A DNA stretch of 34,682 bases from a virus. The stretch covers positions 1 to 34,682 of IMG/VR virus record IMGVR_UViG_3300005589_000070; one strand, given 5' to 3'. This document shows, piece by piece, positions 6,864-13,931 of this stretch. Both the position numbers and the translations under genes were made by a program. Each line of letters begins with the position of its first letter. Positions within the stretch are counted from its first letter, which is position 1. The notes beneath the pieces were generated by a model. The model was not told where the DNA came from. It saw only the letters and a list, made by a program, of their open reading frames with translations, and made no database searches.

Positions 6864-6873
6864 CCTATTGGTT
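6862..6873. promoter_or_regulatory. Candidate operator between divergent promoters
   Basis: AACCTATTGGTT has inverted arms AACC/GGTT and sits between the two divergent TTGACA boxes, touching the leftward -35. A second CAACC half lies at 6888-6892 over the rightward -35. A dimeric XRE protein could bind here; the operator assignment is tentative. Confidence 0.35.
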
Positions 6874-6883
6874 AATTTAGATA

Positions 6884-6912
6884 TTGACAACCACAAATCT
6901 CAGGCTTACCAT
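6884..6912 (+). promoter_or_regulatory. Rightward promoter of the island operon
   Basis: A perfect TTGACA (6884-6889), a 17-nt spacer and TACCAT (6907-6912, 4 of 6) precede the 6937 gene. It is divergent from the XRE promoter, the two -35 boxes lying 20 bp apart. Confidence 0.65.
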
Positions 6913-6936
6913 TGAGCTATCAACTAAGGGGAATTT

Positions 6937-7176
6937 ATGAAAGTTAACGCATCAATATTTAAAAATATGAGCGATACAGAGGCGGCACTGGTAATTGACT
7001 CTGACGGCGAAAAACAAACCATCGGCGGGATTAATGCGTGTAACGGTACTTGCGGGTGCTGCGTGGGCGATAAGGAGTACGAGCTGATTAAGGTTATCGA
7101 TCTCGAAACAATGGAAAGCGTGAAGTCAAAGTTCATTGCTTTAGATGTTGTTGAGTACCTTATGGGTGATGAGTGA
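6937..7176 (+). CDS. Hypothetical 79-aa protein with Cys cluster
   Basis: First gene of the rightward island operon, with AAGGGGAA before ATG. It contains ACNGTCGCCVGDKEYELIKV, in which four Cys within ten residues could bind metal. The rest is a mix of helix and strand with an acidic end. The stop overlaps the next ATG (TGATG). No family is recognised; the divergent XRE regulator probably controls it. Confidence 0.7.
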   Translation: MKVNASIFKNMSDTEAALVIDSDGEKQTIGGINACNGTCGCCVGDKEYELIKVIDLETMESVKSKFIALDVVEYLMGDE

Positions 7177-7337
7177 TGCCTAAATCAAAGAACAATCGAA
7201 AGAATGGAAAAAAGAAAGGCTCCGTCTGGAATAAGATAAAAGCAAGGCAGCGTGGGTGGGGCGGGCATTACGATGGTGATGGAAATCGCATTTACTTCGA
7301 CCCAATTAAGGTCGGTTATGCAATAAGGGGTGAGTGA
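7176..7337 (+). CDS. Basic 53-aa hypothetical protein
   Basis: ATG 7176 overlaps the stop of the previous gene; TGA 7335-7337 overlaps the next ATG. The N-terminal third is strongly basic (PKSKNNRKNGKKKGS), followed by WNKIKARQRGWGGHYDGDGN. The basic head suggests nucleic-acid contact; no family is recognised. Both junctions indicate coupled translation. Confidence 0.6.
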   Translation: MPKSKNNRKNGKKKGSVWNKIKARQRGWGGHYDGDGNRIYFDPIKVGYAIRGE

Positions 7338-7507
7338 TGATTAGTAACGGCCAAAAGGTATGCATTATCGCAACAATGATATTGTCGTTAGTCATAATTG
7401 CGGGTCATGTTATAGAAGAGTTCAGCGTTCGAAATGAGATATGGTATCTCAATATGACGCTCATTGCTGCGTGGGCGATCTGCAACGCAATTGATAATAA
7501 GGGGTGA
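7337..7507 (+). CDS. 56-aa protein with two predicted membrane helices
   Basis: Begins at ATG 7337 within the previous stop. Residues about 7-25 (KVCIIATMILSLVIIAGHV) and about 39-52 (NMTLIAAWAICNAI) are hydrophobic, so a small two-helix inner-membrane protein is likely. It ends with TGA at 7505-7507 just before the Lar-like remnant. Function is unknown. Confidence 0.6.
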   Translation: MISNGQKVCIIATMILSLVIIAGHVIEEFSVRNEIWYLNMTLIAAWAICNAIDNKG

Positions 7508-7510
7508 TTG

Positions 7511-7561
7511 ATGAGTGATTTAAAACCGTGTCCGTTTGGCATTTATTTTGTGACCATTTAA
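7511..7561 (+). pseudogene. Remnant 5' end of a Lar-like zinc-ribbon gene
   Basis: A good GGGGTGATTG leader precedes ATG 7511, and the frame reads MSDLKPCPFGIYFVTI before a stop. MSDLKPCPF is the typical beginning of Lar-family proteins, which continue with CGG and a second Cys pair. Here the frame departs right after the first Cys and ends, 33 nt before the HNH endonuclease gene. The simplest reading is a Lar-type gene cut by insertion of the endonuclease gene or by recombination around it. Confidence 0.55.
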
Positions 7562-7594
7562 GGTGAGTAAAAGGGCGTAATTAAGGTTTGGTTT

Positions 7595-8038
7595 ATGAAA
7601 AAAATAAAGAGCAGGCAGGGCGATTCGATATTGGTTTCTGACTGTGACTTTGATTGGCTTTCATCTATTGAATGGAGTGTTTATGACAGATACGCAGAAT
7701 CGGTAATCATGGGCTCCACAGTAAAGATGCATAGATTGATATTAGTGGCTAGTGAATTAAAGCATGTAGATCACATAGATGGTGATGAACTAAATAATCA
7801 AAGAGAAAACTTAAGGCTGTGCAATAGATTCCAGAATCAACAAAATAGGAAACTTAACAAAAACAGCACAACGGGGCGCAAAGGCGTAAAGTTAATGCCT
7901 AACGGTAAATTCAGAGCCAGAGTGCAAGCCTTCGGTAAAAGATATTCCCTAGGGTGCTTTGACACATTAGAAGAAGCATCGGAGGCAAGATCAAAAAAAG
8001 CAAAGGAGTTACACGATGAGTTCTACAGAGAAAAATGA
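7595..8038 (+). CDS. HNH homing endonuclease with AP2 DNA-binding domain
   Basis: A free-standing phage homing endonuclease candidate of 147 aa. The HNH core is MHRLIL (45-50) plus HVDHIDGDELNNQRENLR (57-74), containing the catalytic DH and the N..N..NLR metal-finger pattern. Residues about 91-140 (STTGRKGVKL, GKFRARV, YSLGCFDTLEEASEA) form the AP2 beta-sheet domain that grips DNA. The gene starts at ATG 7595 with an AAGG site 8 nt upstream. It lies between a truncated Lar start and an intact Lar-like gene whose first 23 nt it overlaps, so it probably inserted at this locus. Confidence 0.9.
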   Translation: MKKIKSRQGDSILVSDCDFDWLSSIEWSVYDRYAESVIMGSTVKMHRLILVASELKHVDHIDGDELNNQRENLRLCNRFQNQQNRKLNKNSTTGRKGVKLMPNGKFRARVQAFGKRYSLGCFDTLEEASEARSKKAKELHDEFYREK

Positions 8039-8414
8039 TTTACTACCTTGCCCATACTGCGGGTGTGAAGATATAGATGTTAAATACATTGGTAATGACC
8101 ACACAAAGACAAGAAAAGTACAATTGAAATGTAATTCATGCCGCATAACCCGCACGGATGGTGCTATTTATAATGATCACGAATGGTGTTACGAAACAGC
8201 GAAGAAACAATGGAACACCCGAGCCGATAGTTGGATTAGTGTTGATGAGCGATTGCCTAATCCGGATTTCGATTGGGTTCTGGTCTATTCCGATAGTGCA
8301 ATGGCGACGATGATGTACACCAAGAATAATGGTTTTCATGGGTACACACCAAATCATATAGCAGTATCGATGATAACCCACTGGAAACCACTACCACCAG
8401 CGCCAACAAAGTAA
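8016..8414 (+). CDS. Lar-like zinc ribbon fused to DUF551 domain
   Basis: A 132-aa two-part protein. Residues about 8-70 hold CPYCG and CNSC pairs and an AKKQWNTRA segment, the pattern of the Lar restriction-alleviation family, which modulates host type I restriction in Rac prophage. Residues 72-132 (WISVDERLPNP to THWKPLPPAP) match DUF551, a common companion domain in phages. The start ATG 8016 has AAAGGAG ahead and lies inside the HNH gene. The restriction-alleviation role is inferred from the family, not shown here. Confidence 0.8.
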   Translation: MSSTEKNDLLPCPYCGCEDIDVKYIGNDHTKTRKVQLKCNSCRITRTDGAIYNDHEWCYETAKKQWNTRADSWISVDERLPNPDFDWVLVYSDSAMATMMYTKNNGFHGYTPNHIAVSMITHWKPLPPAPTK

Positions 8415-8427
8415 TAAATGGACGCGA

Positions 8428-9387
8428 TTAAGCGGCCTTAGTTTTCTTCTTCACCTGCGTTTTATCCCAAGCTTTTTTCTCTTTATCCATCTTCTTGAGT
8501 GCGACCTGCGATATTACAGGCTTGCCCTCTTGGATTAATACGGCAGTCTGGGCGCAGTAACAGTTATAGCGATTGCCTCTCTCTGCATAGAATTCCTCAA
8601 CCTCCTCCCTTGTGTATATTCTCCCATGCCTTGATGCATGCCAAGGTCGAGTCGTGGGTATTAGGGCCGATGTCCATAGCATTTCCGTTCTAATGCCGTA
8701 CTGCTCGTCCGCTCGCTCATTCTCCTTGCGATTAGCCTCCCTGTACGCGCCAAGCAGCGACGTTTGAGCTATGCGCCTTGCGTCACTACGGCTAACATCG
8801 AGCCTTTCCTTAACTAGTCTAGTGGCATCCCTAGTCGACACGCCGCGAGTGATTGAATCCTTCAGGATGTTGGCAATCTCGCCCTTAGCCTTCTCTGCAA
8901 GCCCCTTCCAGCTAGTCCATGATGCAGATTCAGCGATAGATAGTCTTGTTATAAAGGGTTTGCTTGTTAGTACCTTAATCAGCGACGCCTTTTCTTCGTA
9001 TAGCGCCGACTGCGCAGCCAGGTTATTAAATGCATCCTTCGTTCCGCGCTTGGATTCGGTCTCAAGGAACTCATAGAAGAATAAATTCCTCTTCCCGCCA
9101 CTCATCAGTATCGAGTCAATGATAGCCTCAACCTCTGCCAGTAGTCGCTTGTACGATGAGCTTCCAATGTCATAGCTAACATCGGCATTCACGGAATACA
9201 GAATAGGCTCGCCACCATTAATGAATACGAACTGGTTTGTTGCTGGCGCCGGAGTTGTCGGGATGGCAAGTATCTTAGCCTTAATCTGCCGGTTGATATC
9301 CTTGTACTTCTCGGTCAGCACAGCAAATGCACTGCTGACTGTTTTGGAGCCAGCTGGAGCATTCTTGTTTCGAGGAAGGATAACCAT
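8428..9387 (-). CDS. Phage head morphogenesis protein (SPP1 gp7/MuF family)
   Basis: 319 aa following the portal gene, the usual place for MuF-like minor head proteins. The diagnostic core is TRPWHASRHGRIYTREEVEE (246-265) with GNRYNCYCAQT (271-281). Upstream, residues 165-220 form the helical region with repeated Arg and Ala (TSLLGAYREANR). The C-terminus is very Lys-rich. Its ATG overlaps the portal stop (TAATG). A few copies are expected in the virion, acting at the portal during head assembly or DNA ejection. Confidence 0.85.
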   Translation of the reverse strand: MVILPRNKNAPAGSKTVSSAFAVLTEKYKDINRQIKAKILAIPTTPAPATNQFVFINGGEPILYSVNADVSYDIGSSSYKRLLAEVEAIIDSILMSGGKRNLFFYEFLETESKRGTKDAFNNLAAQSALYEEKASLIKVLTSKPFITRLSIAESASWTSWKGLAEKAKGEIANILKDSITRGVSTRDATRLVKERLDVSRSDARRIAQTSLLGAYREANRKENERADEQYGIRTEMLWTSALIPTTRPWHASRHGRIYTREEVEEFYAERGNRYNCYCAQTAVLIQEGKPVISQVALKKMDKEKKAWDKTQVKKKTKAA

Positions 9388-10805
9388 TATTCCACCCTTG
9401 GATTAATATCGTCATCGGCATCTTCCCTTGCCTGCATTTGCTCGTCGGTAAACTCATCCAGCTCTCTGATTGAGTCGGGGCCAAGTGCGCGTATCTCGTT
9501 TGGCTTGATAATCGGCTCTGCATAGGCCTTGGTGCTTTCAACTCCAACTTTTATTGCCTTCTCCATCAGCTCAAGCTTCTCGACATCCTTGGCTTCGTTC
9601 AGGTTGGGCCATTTGAAGCTGAAATCAAACATAGGCAGAACACCAAAGCGCATCATTCGGCTTAATAGGTTCGTCAGGATTGAGTTTACATGCCCCGTTT
9701 GACGCGCCATGAATACGTTGTTCTTCTCTACGTTATCCTCTGTTGATGCTCGTTCGCCTGTTTCATTACCGATAACAGAGCGATAAGGCATCCCAGACGG
9801 TGCTATTGAATGGCGCTCTAGCATCTTTACGGTAGGTTCAGGGTCAGCTGGCGCTACGGATAGAATATCTGTTTTCATCCCCTTCCCTATAATTGCTCCG
9901 TCAACCCCAGTATTAAGCACAGCCATTCGCTCATTGAACTTTTCGCGGAATAAATTTGCCGCGTCAGGATCCGATTGATTGACACCGTAAACGGCCATCA
10001 TTTGCCCGAAGTCTGTATCCTTGTCAAAATCAATCGCTAGCTGCCTTGATGCATTCTTTCTTAACCCCTCAGCTGCACTGCCTGAGACCTTTTCTATATC
10101 CATCAATGAGTTTAGTGCGGCCTCTAGCATCGACTCACCGGACTCTAGCGTATAGTCCTCAACGCCCTCGTTGATAATGATCACTCGGTCGGGGTGAATG
10201 TTAACTAGACGAGTAGGCTTGGCAAGGTTTGTCTTATCAGCGACTGAGCTGTATTCGGTAAATGAGTACATGGTCACGTCGCCGTAATTCTCACTAGTCT
10301 CATCCTGGTTCCACTCTATGGGCTCTAACTGGTCTTCCCATACAGGGCGGATACGGAATATCGAGAACTCATTTAATGCGCCAGTTACTGGCTGGTCCAT
10401 CTTTTTTGCATCACGAATACTCAGGATTAGCGCGGAGTATTTACCAACCAGATTGCGCTTGTCACCATCCTGAATCTTTGGCCACCACGTTTTCAGGAAG
10501 TCATCAGCAGCGAGCTCATTATCAGACCGCTCGTCGTCGCTATCCTCGATATCACCCTCGATAACCTGTGGCATCGTCTGAAACGTACCTTTGTTCAGCT
10601 TTGATATAATCGCACGGGCTACAGGGTTGCGGCGGTATAGTTGATAGAATTGCTCAAACACAGGATGATCAATCCATCCGAATTCTGCATATAGGCGGGT
10701 GTGTTTGGTATTTATGTTAGACCCAGCCAACATCATACGCTGCCTCGCAATGGTTTCAGCGGCAGAGTTGGCGGCCATTGTAATTTCGTTGACTGTTAGT
10801 GACAT
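9387..10805 (-). CDS. Portal protein, DUF1073 type
   Basis: A 472-aa protein following the terminase genes and the moron-like cassette and preceding MuF. Early residues FEQFYQLYRRNPVARAIISK (50-69) match the portal pattern where Tyr..NP.ARAI is followed by a helix. Later, MAVYGVNQSDPDAANLFREKF and a SGMPYRSVIGNETGERAST segment resemble the DUF1073 family (PPxxxL-GE-like region of portals). It forms the dodecameric DNA gateway at one capsid vertex. The ribosome site GAGG and the first base of the ATG sit within a 14-bp inverted repeat. Confidence 0.85.
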   Translation of the reverse strand: MSLTVNEITMAANSAAETIARQRMMLAGSNINTKHTRLYAEFGWIDHPVFEQFYQLYRRNPVARAIISKLNKGTFQTMPQVIEGDIEDSDDERSDNELAADDFLKTWWPKIQDGDKRNLVGKYSALILSIRDAKKMDQPVTGALNEFSIFRIRPVWEDQLEPIEWNQDETSENYGDVTMYSFTEYSSVADKTNLAKPTRLVNIHPDRVIIINEGVEDYTLESGESMLEAALNSLMDIEKVSGSAAEGLRKNASRQLAIDFDKDTDFGQMMAVYGVNQSDPDAANLFREKFNERMAVLNTGVDGAIIGKGMKTDILSVAPADPEPTVKMLERHSIAPSGMPYRSVIGNETGERASTEDNVEKNNVFMARQTGHVNSILTNLLSRMMRFGVLPMFDFSFKWPNLNEAKDVEKLELMEKAIKVGVESTKAYAEPIIKPNEIRALGPDSIRELDEFTDEQMQAREDADDDINPRVE

Positions 10806-10838
10806 ATAATAGCCTCATCGGTTAATGAGGCTATTATA
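10805..10838. repeat. Perfect 14-bp inverted repeat over the portal ribosome site
   Basis: Arms 10805-10818 and 10825-10838 (TATAATAGCCTCAT and its exact complement) are separated by a 6-nt loop. On the minus strand the 3' arm contains the portal GAGG site and reaches the A of its ATG; the 5' arm contains TATAAT, a perfect -10. No T tract follows, so it is not a standard terminator. It could sequester the ribosome site or act as a DNA operator. Confidence 0.75.
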
Positions 10839-10858
10839 CATTGAGTTGGTGTTATGGG

Positions 10859-11692
10859 CTATTCTGGCGCGTTATCCATTAGTTTCTGGATTTCTGCTTT
10901 TGTTAGTGGGGTCGCAGTTCGCCAATTACCGCCAGAGTTATCAACAAACTTGCTCAACAAGGAATCCTTGTAACCTGCAATGCTAATAACTAGCTTATAG
11001 TCATCAAGAGCATCAGACACATAGCACAACACGCCACCTGCTGGGATATCTTCATACCACTCAACCTCACGCTCGACTTTGCGGTAAATTGGATCGTTAT
11101 GACGGTGCATCGATATTGCACCATACACATCAGTCTTTTTCCTCTCTTTAGTTTCAACATGCTCAAGATAAAGGCTATCACCATTCTCACACGCTAAAAC
11201 CAAATCAGATAAACTACTAAACTCACATAGCACATACTCAACCTTTGTGCGTGGCTTTAGGTCTTTATTGTGCTTGCCAGTGATGAATCCAATTATCTTT
11301 TCTTTAATGGATTTACTAGCAGCATAAGCAGCGGCAGCAGCAGCAGAATCAGCGGCAGCAGCAGAAGAATCAGCGGCAGCAGAATCAGCGGCAGCAGCAG
11401 AAGAATCAGCGGCAGCAGCAGAAGAATCAGCATAAGAATCAGCAGCAGCATAAGCAGCAGCAGCAGCAGCTTTGCAAGCCTTCCTGTTTTCTTCCGATGG
11501 TTTTTTTAGCCAAGCCTTTGCAGCCTCAATTGCTTTCTTTGGCGCATCACTGCTTCCTGTGTAAAGGTGGATAACAAGCTCTGCGCAATTAATCGCAAAT
11601 TCAACTTTTTCCGCGTGCGTGTAATCACCAATCCATTTTTTAACATTCGAATAATTAAAATTCTCAACTGTCACTTCATTTAAATCAATCAT
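10859..11692 (-). CDS. Ala/Ser/Asp-repeat protein of moron cassette (277 aa)
   Basis: ATG 11692 is chosen because GGGAG lies 6 nt ahead; a GTG one codon upstream is the alternative. Residues about 1-75 are helical (FAINCAELVIHLYTG, then AIEAAKAWLKKP). Residues about 76-127 are a low-complexity Ala/Ser/Asp run made of DSSAAAA-like units. The last 150 residues form a separate domain with WYEDIPAGGVLCYVSD and TPLTKAEIQKLMD. The N-terminal layout recalls the Ala-rich repeats of proteins labelled putative immunity (Imm5-like). It lies between terminase and portal with its own upstream terminator, so it is probably not structural. Confidence 0.7.
   Translation of the reverse strand: MIDLNEVTVENFNYSNVKKWIGDYTHAEKVEFAINCAELVIHLYTGSSDAPKKAIEAAKAWLKKPSEENRKACKAAAAAAYAAADSYADSSAAAADSSAAAADSAAADSSAAAADSAAAAAAYAASKSIKEKIIGFITGKHNKDLKPRTKVEYVLCEFSSLSDLVLACENGDSLYLEHVETKERKKTDVYGAISMHRHNDPIYRKVEREVEWYEDIPAGGVLCYVSDALDDYKLVISIAGYKDSLLSKFVDNSGGNWRTATPLTKAEIQKLMDNAPE
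11327..11470 (-). repeat. In-frame low-complexity repeat (Ala/Ser/Asp codons)
   Basis: A GCN-rich tract inside the 10859-11692 gene. A 21-bp unit recurs at 11351-11371, 11387-11407 and 11408-11428, the last two in direct tandem, with a 15-bp shortened unit between the first two. All units keep the reading frame, so copy changes would lengthen or shorten the protein by 5-7 residues. Confidence 0.8.
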
Positions 11693-11930
11693 CACTTACT
11701 CCCAATATTTTGAATTGACATCCAGTGCTATCTTTAAGTTTTTGCTTCAGACTCTCGATATCCTTATCACTCCACCATGACGTATCGAGGACTATTGTTG
11801 ACTTTTCTGATAACTCAACCATCTTTGACAGCGTCGGACACTTCTCCATAGCATCAGCCACAGTCATGACATAACCTGGGCCTAACTCTGACTCTACCTC
11901 TGAGAGAATTTGGGATTTGGTGTCAGTCAT
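11685..11930 (-). CDS. Hypothetical 81-aa protein of moron cassette
   Basis: Start taken at ATG 11930; a TTG one codon upstream is possible, both served by GAGG. The product starts MTDTKSQILSEVESELGPGY and contains WWSDKDIESLKQKLKDSTGC. Acidic and soluble, no membrane segment or enzymatic motif. It overlaps both neighbours by a few bases, showing that the three cassette genes form one translational unit. Confidence 0.65.
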   Translation of the reverse strand: MTDTKSQILSEVESELGPGYVMTVADAMEKCPTLSKMVELSEKSTIVLDTSWWSDKDIESLKQKLKDSTGCQFKILGVSDD

Positions 11931-12249
11931 CAATTGATTCCTCGTGCTTCTTCAGAATCTTCCTGGCGTGCCACTGGTCCCCATGCTCAGCCTGATTTAT
12001 TTCGCATTCATCCCATCTTTCAATCATATGCCTAAGAGCTCCAGCAAGCTCCGCCTTATCGTCATTGAGTTGTTTTATCGCTGAGTCTTTTCCAGAAAAG
12101 TACTCGATAGCGTTATTCCAAACCGCGCCAAAGTTTTTATCTGACTTCCGTGTATCATCAGAAGTACCTCGACATTGAGACCATGCGCAATCATCAGATG
12201 CCTCGCACAGCTCCTCTAAAATATCCGTCGTATCTTTTTCTTTGTTCAT
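11923..12249 (-). CDS. Hypothetical 108-aa protein, first gene of moron cassette
   Basis: Start set at ATG 12249 with GGAG 8 nt ahead; an upstream GTG has no ribosome site. The product MNKEKDTTDILEELCEASDD is acidic with three Cys in the first 30 residues, then a long helix DDKAELAGALRHMIERWDEC. No known family is recognised. It starts just after the terminator behind TerL, so either read-through or an unseen promoter must supply its transcript. Confidence 0.65.
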   Translation of the reverse strand: MNKEKDTTDILEELCEASDDCAWSQCRGTSDDTRKSDKNFGAVWNNAIEYFSGKDSAIKQLNDDKAELAGALRHMIERWDECEINQAEHGDQWHARKILKKHEESIDD

Positions 12250-12263
12250 CTTCTCCACTCCAA

Positions 12264-12300
12264 TAAAAAACCCGTACAGCTATTATCAGCAATACGGGTT
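12264..12300 (-). terminator. Intrinsic terminator after TerL
   Basis: AACCCGTA (12269-12276) and TACGGGTT (12293-12300) form an 8-bp stem with a 16-nt loop; on the minus strand it is followed by TTTTTTATT. It separates the terminase genes from the three-gene cassette before the portal. Confidence 0.75.
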
Positions 12301-12356
12301 GATTTGTATAACGGGAAAAATCGATTGATTTGAGCGGTTAGTTTCTAGCGAGTCGA

Positions 12357-13931
12357 TTACAGGAATACGAAGCCGCCTGCGCTTCTCTGGTTTTCAACTA
12401 CCGCCAGGTAACGAAATGCATCAGCGCCGTGTGATGACCAATCGTGAAGTGGGCTATCTCGCCAGCAGCCTAGCTTATCATTCCACTCCTTGCGGTATGA
12501 CTCTAAACACTTAACGCCCCGTTCCGTTTCCTTTTCGAAGAACACGCACTTAGGTAGTAGTTGCCTTACCATCTCTATGCCATCATCGATACCCAACTTT
12601 GGAGCGACATCAAAGTTGATTGAGTAGGTCACACCGCCATATTCAACACCCTCCTTAGCTAGCTCCTTGCGGGTCTTACCTTTGGATGCAAACTCTCGGT
12701 TGTTTATATCGTGCGGAGCCCAATGCTTACCATAGTGCCAACCGTTAACCTCCCCAATATCTTCAAGGTATTTTATGTAATGACCTAGCGATTCACCTGA
12801 GTTTTCGTAGTAGTGGATCACGTGTATTTCATCGCCAACATGCTGATAGAACCAAATAGATGTCGAATCCCCAACGCCGATATCCCAAGCTGTAAATACG
12901 TCAGCTTCATTCCCCCAGCCATCGCAGATACGGCCATCTTTGTATATGTCTTTAAATTGATTGGCGTAATACGCACCCTCAATTGCCTGCTCAAACGCCT
13001 CCTCTGGTGTGGATGGGTACTCTCGCTTCATTTCGTCGCCTTGATCGGCCTCGATTAGCGTGTACCACTTCTTTTGCCCGTCAGTTAACTTGATGCCTTT
13101 TTTGTGCTCTAGGATGTCAAAATAATCCAGCAGCCTAGAAGGTATATCCACATCCTCATCGATAAAGTAATTCGGATCCATCCACCATGAGAAGAAATGA
13201 AACTTGAACTGAAGCGATGCCGGGGTCTTGCCTTGCTGTTTTAGTTTCTGAGCAGCCTGGCAATAATCATAGAAATATCCCTGCTTCCCTTCAGCTGTGC
13301 TCTCAATTGTCTTTGTGCAGTTTTTACCGACAGAGTTAAACGCACCAGTTACAATCTCTTTCGCTTTCTCTGGGTACTTCTTGCATATTTTCCCGAACTC
13401 GCTGATATGGAGCGATTGCAAAGTCCCTCCACGGTAGCCGGTTGACACGCCAATCGATGATCCATTAGTGAAAACATAGCCGTTGTCTTTATCATTTGTC
13501 GGCGTCGGGAGCTTGTAGCCAATAGACTCAAGCAGCTTAATGATTGATGGCTTTATGTTCTGGTAAGCGAACCGGATCTTATTGCGGTATATATCCTTCG
13601 AGTCTTTATCGTTGTGAGCTATACACCCGGCAGAGAAATTTTTCTTAAATAAGCAACTATCAAGGTCGTGTATCATTTTCCACGTAGTAAACCCAAGCTG
13701 GCGAGCCTTAAGGATTATGTCGTTCTGGTGTGAATTCTTGTAATACTCAACCTGCGCAACGTTAGGAGAGAATCTTACTTTGTTGCCGTCCTTATCTTTA
13801 ATGAAGTAAAACGCACAAAGGCGGAAGAACTTCAGTCCTACCGCCTTCTTGAACTCTTGCTTTGTAAGGTCTCTATTGTTGAATTTGTAAACGTAATATA
13901 GAGCCTGCTCTACCTCGTCACTCTTCGTCAT
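12357..13931 (-). CDS. terL: Terminase large subunit (TerL)
   Basis: The DNA-packaging motor, with an ATPase domain and a nuclease domain, 524 aa. The Walker A variant is KARQLGFTT (75-83), the Walker B region LQSLHISEFG (171-180) with a catalytic acidic pair, and the coupling motif STAEG (211-215). The nuclease domain shows TAWDIGVGDST (347-357, Asp350) and HDWSSHGADAFRY (496-508) carrying the C-terminal metal-binding acid. It starts 14 nt inside the end of TerS with no separate ribosome site, consistent with coupling. It docks on the portal, cuts concatemers and fills the head. Confidence 0.95.
   Translation of the reverse strand: MTKSDEVEQALYYVYKFNNRDLTKQEFKKAVGLKFFRLCAFYFIKDKDGNKVRFSPNVAQVEYYKNSHQNDIILKARQLGFTTWKMIHDLDSCLFKKNFSAGCIAHNDKDSKDIYRNKIRFAYQNIKPSIIKLLESIGYKLPTPTNDKDNGYVFTNGSSIGVSTGYRGGTLQSLHISEFGKICKKYPEKAKEIVTGAFNSVGKNCTKTIESTAEGKQGYFYDYCQAAQKLKQQGKTPASLQFKFHFFSWWMDPNYFIDEDVDIPSRLLDYFDILEHKKGIKLTDGQKKWYTLIEADQGDEMKREYPSTPEEAFEQAIEGAYYANQFKDIYKDGRICDGWGNEADVFTAWDIGVGDSTSIWFYQHVGDEIHVIHYYENSGESLGHYIKYLEDIGEVNGWHYGKHWAPHDINNREFASKGKTRKELAKEGVEYGGVTYSINFDVAPKLGIDDGIEMVRQLLPKCVFFEKETERGVKCLESYRKEWNDKLGCWRDSPLHDWSSHGADAFRYLAVVENQRSAGGFVFL

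Noticed and set aside
11270-11509. Plus-strand Ser/Arg/Ile repeat ORF
   Set aside because: It is the complement of the Ala/Ser/Asp repeat of the 10859-11692 gene, with no ribosome site or operon context.
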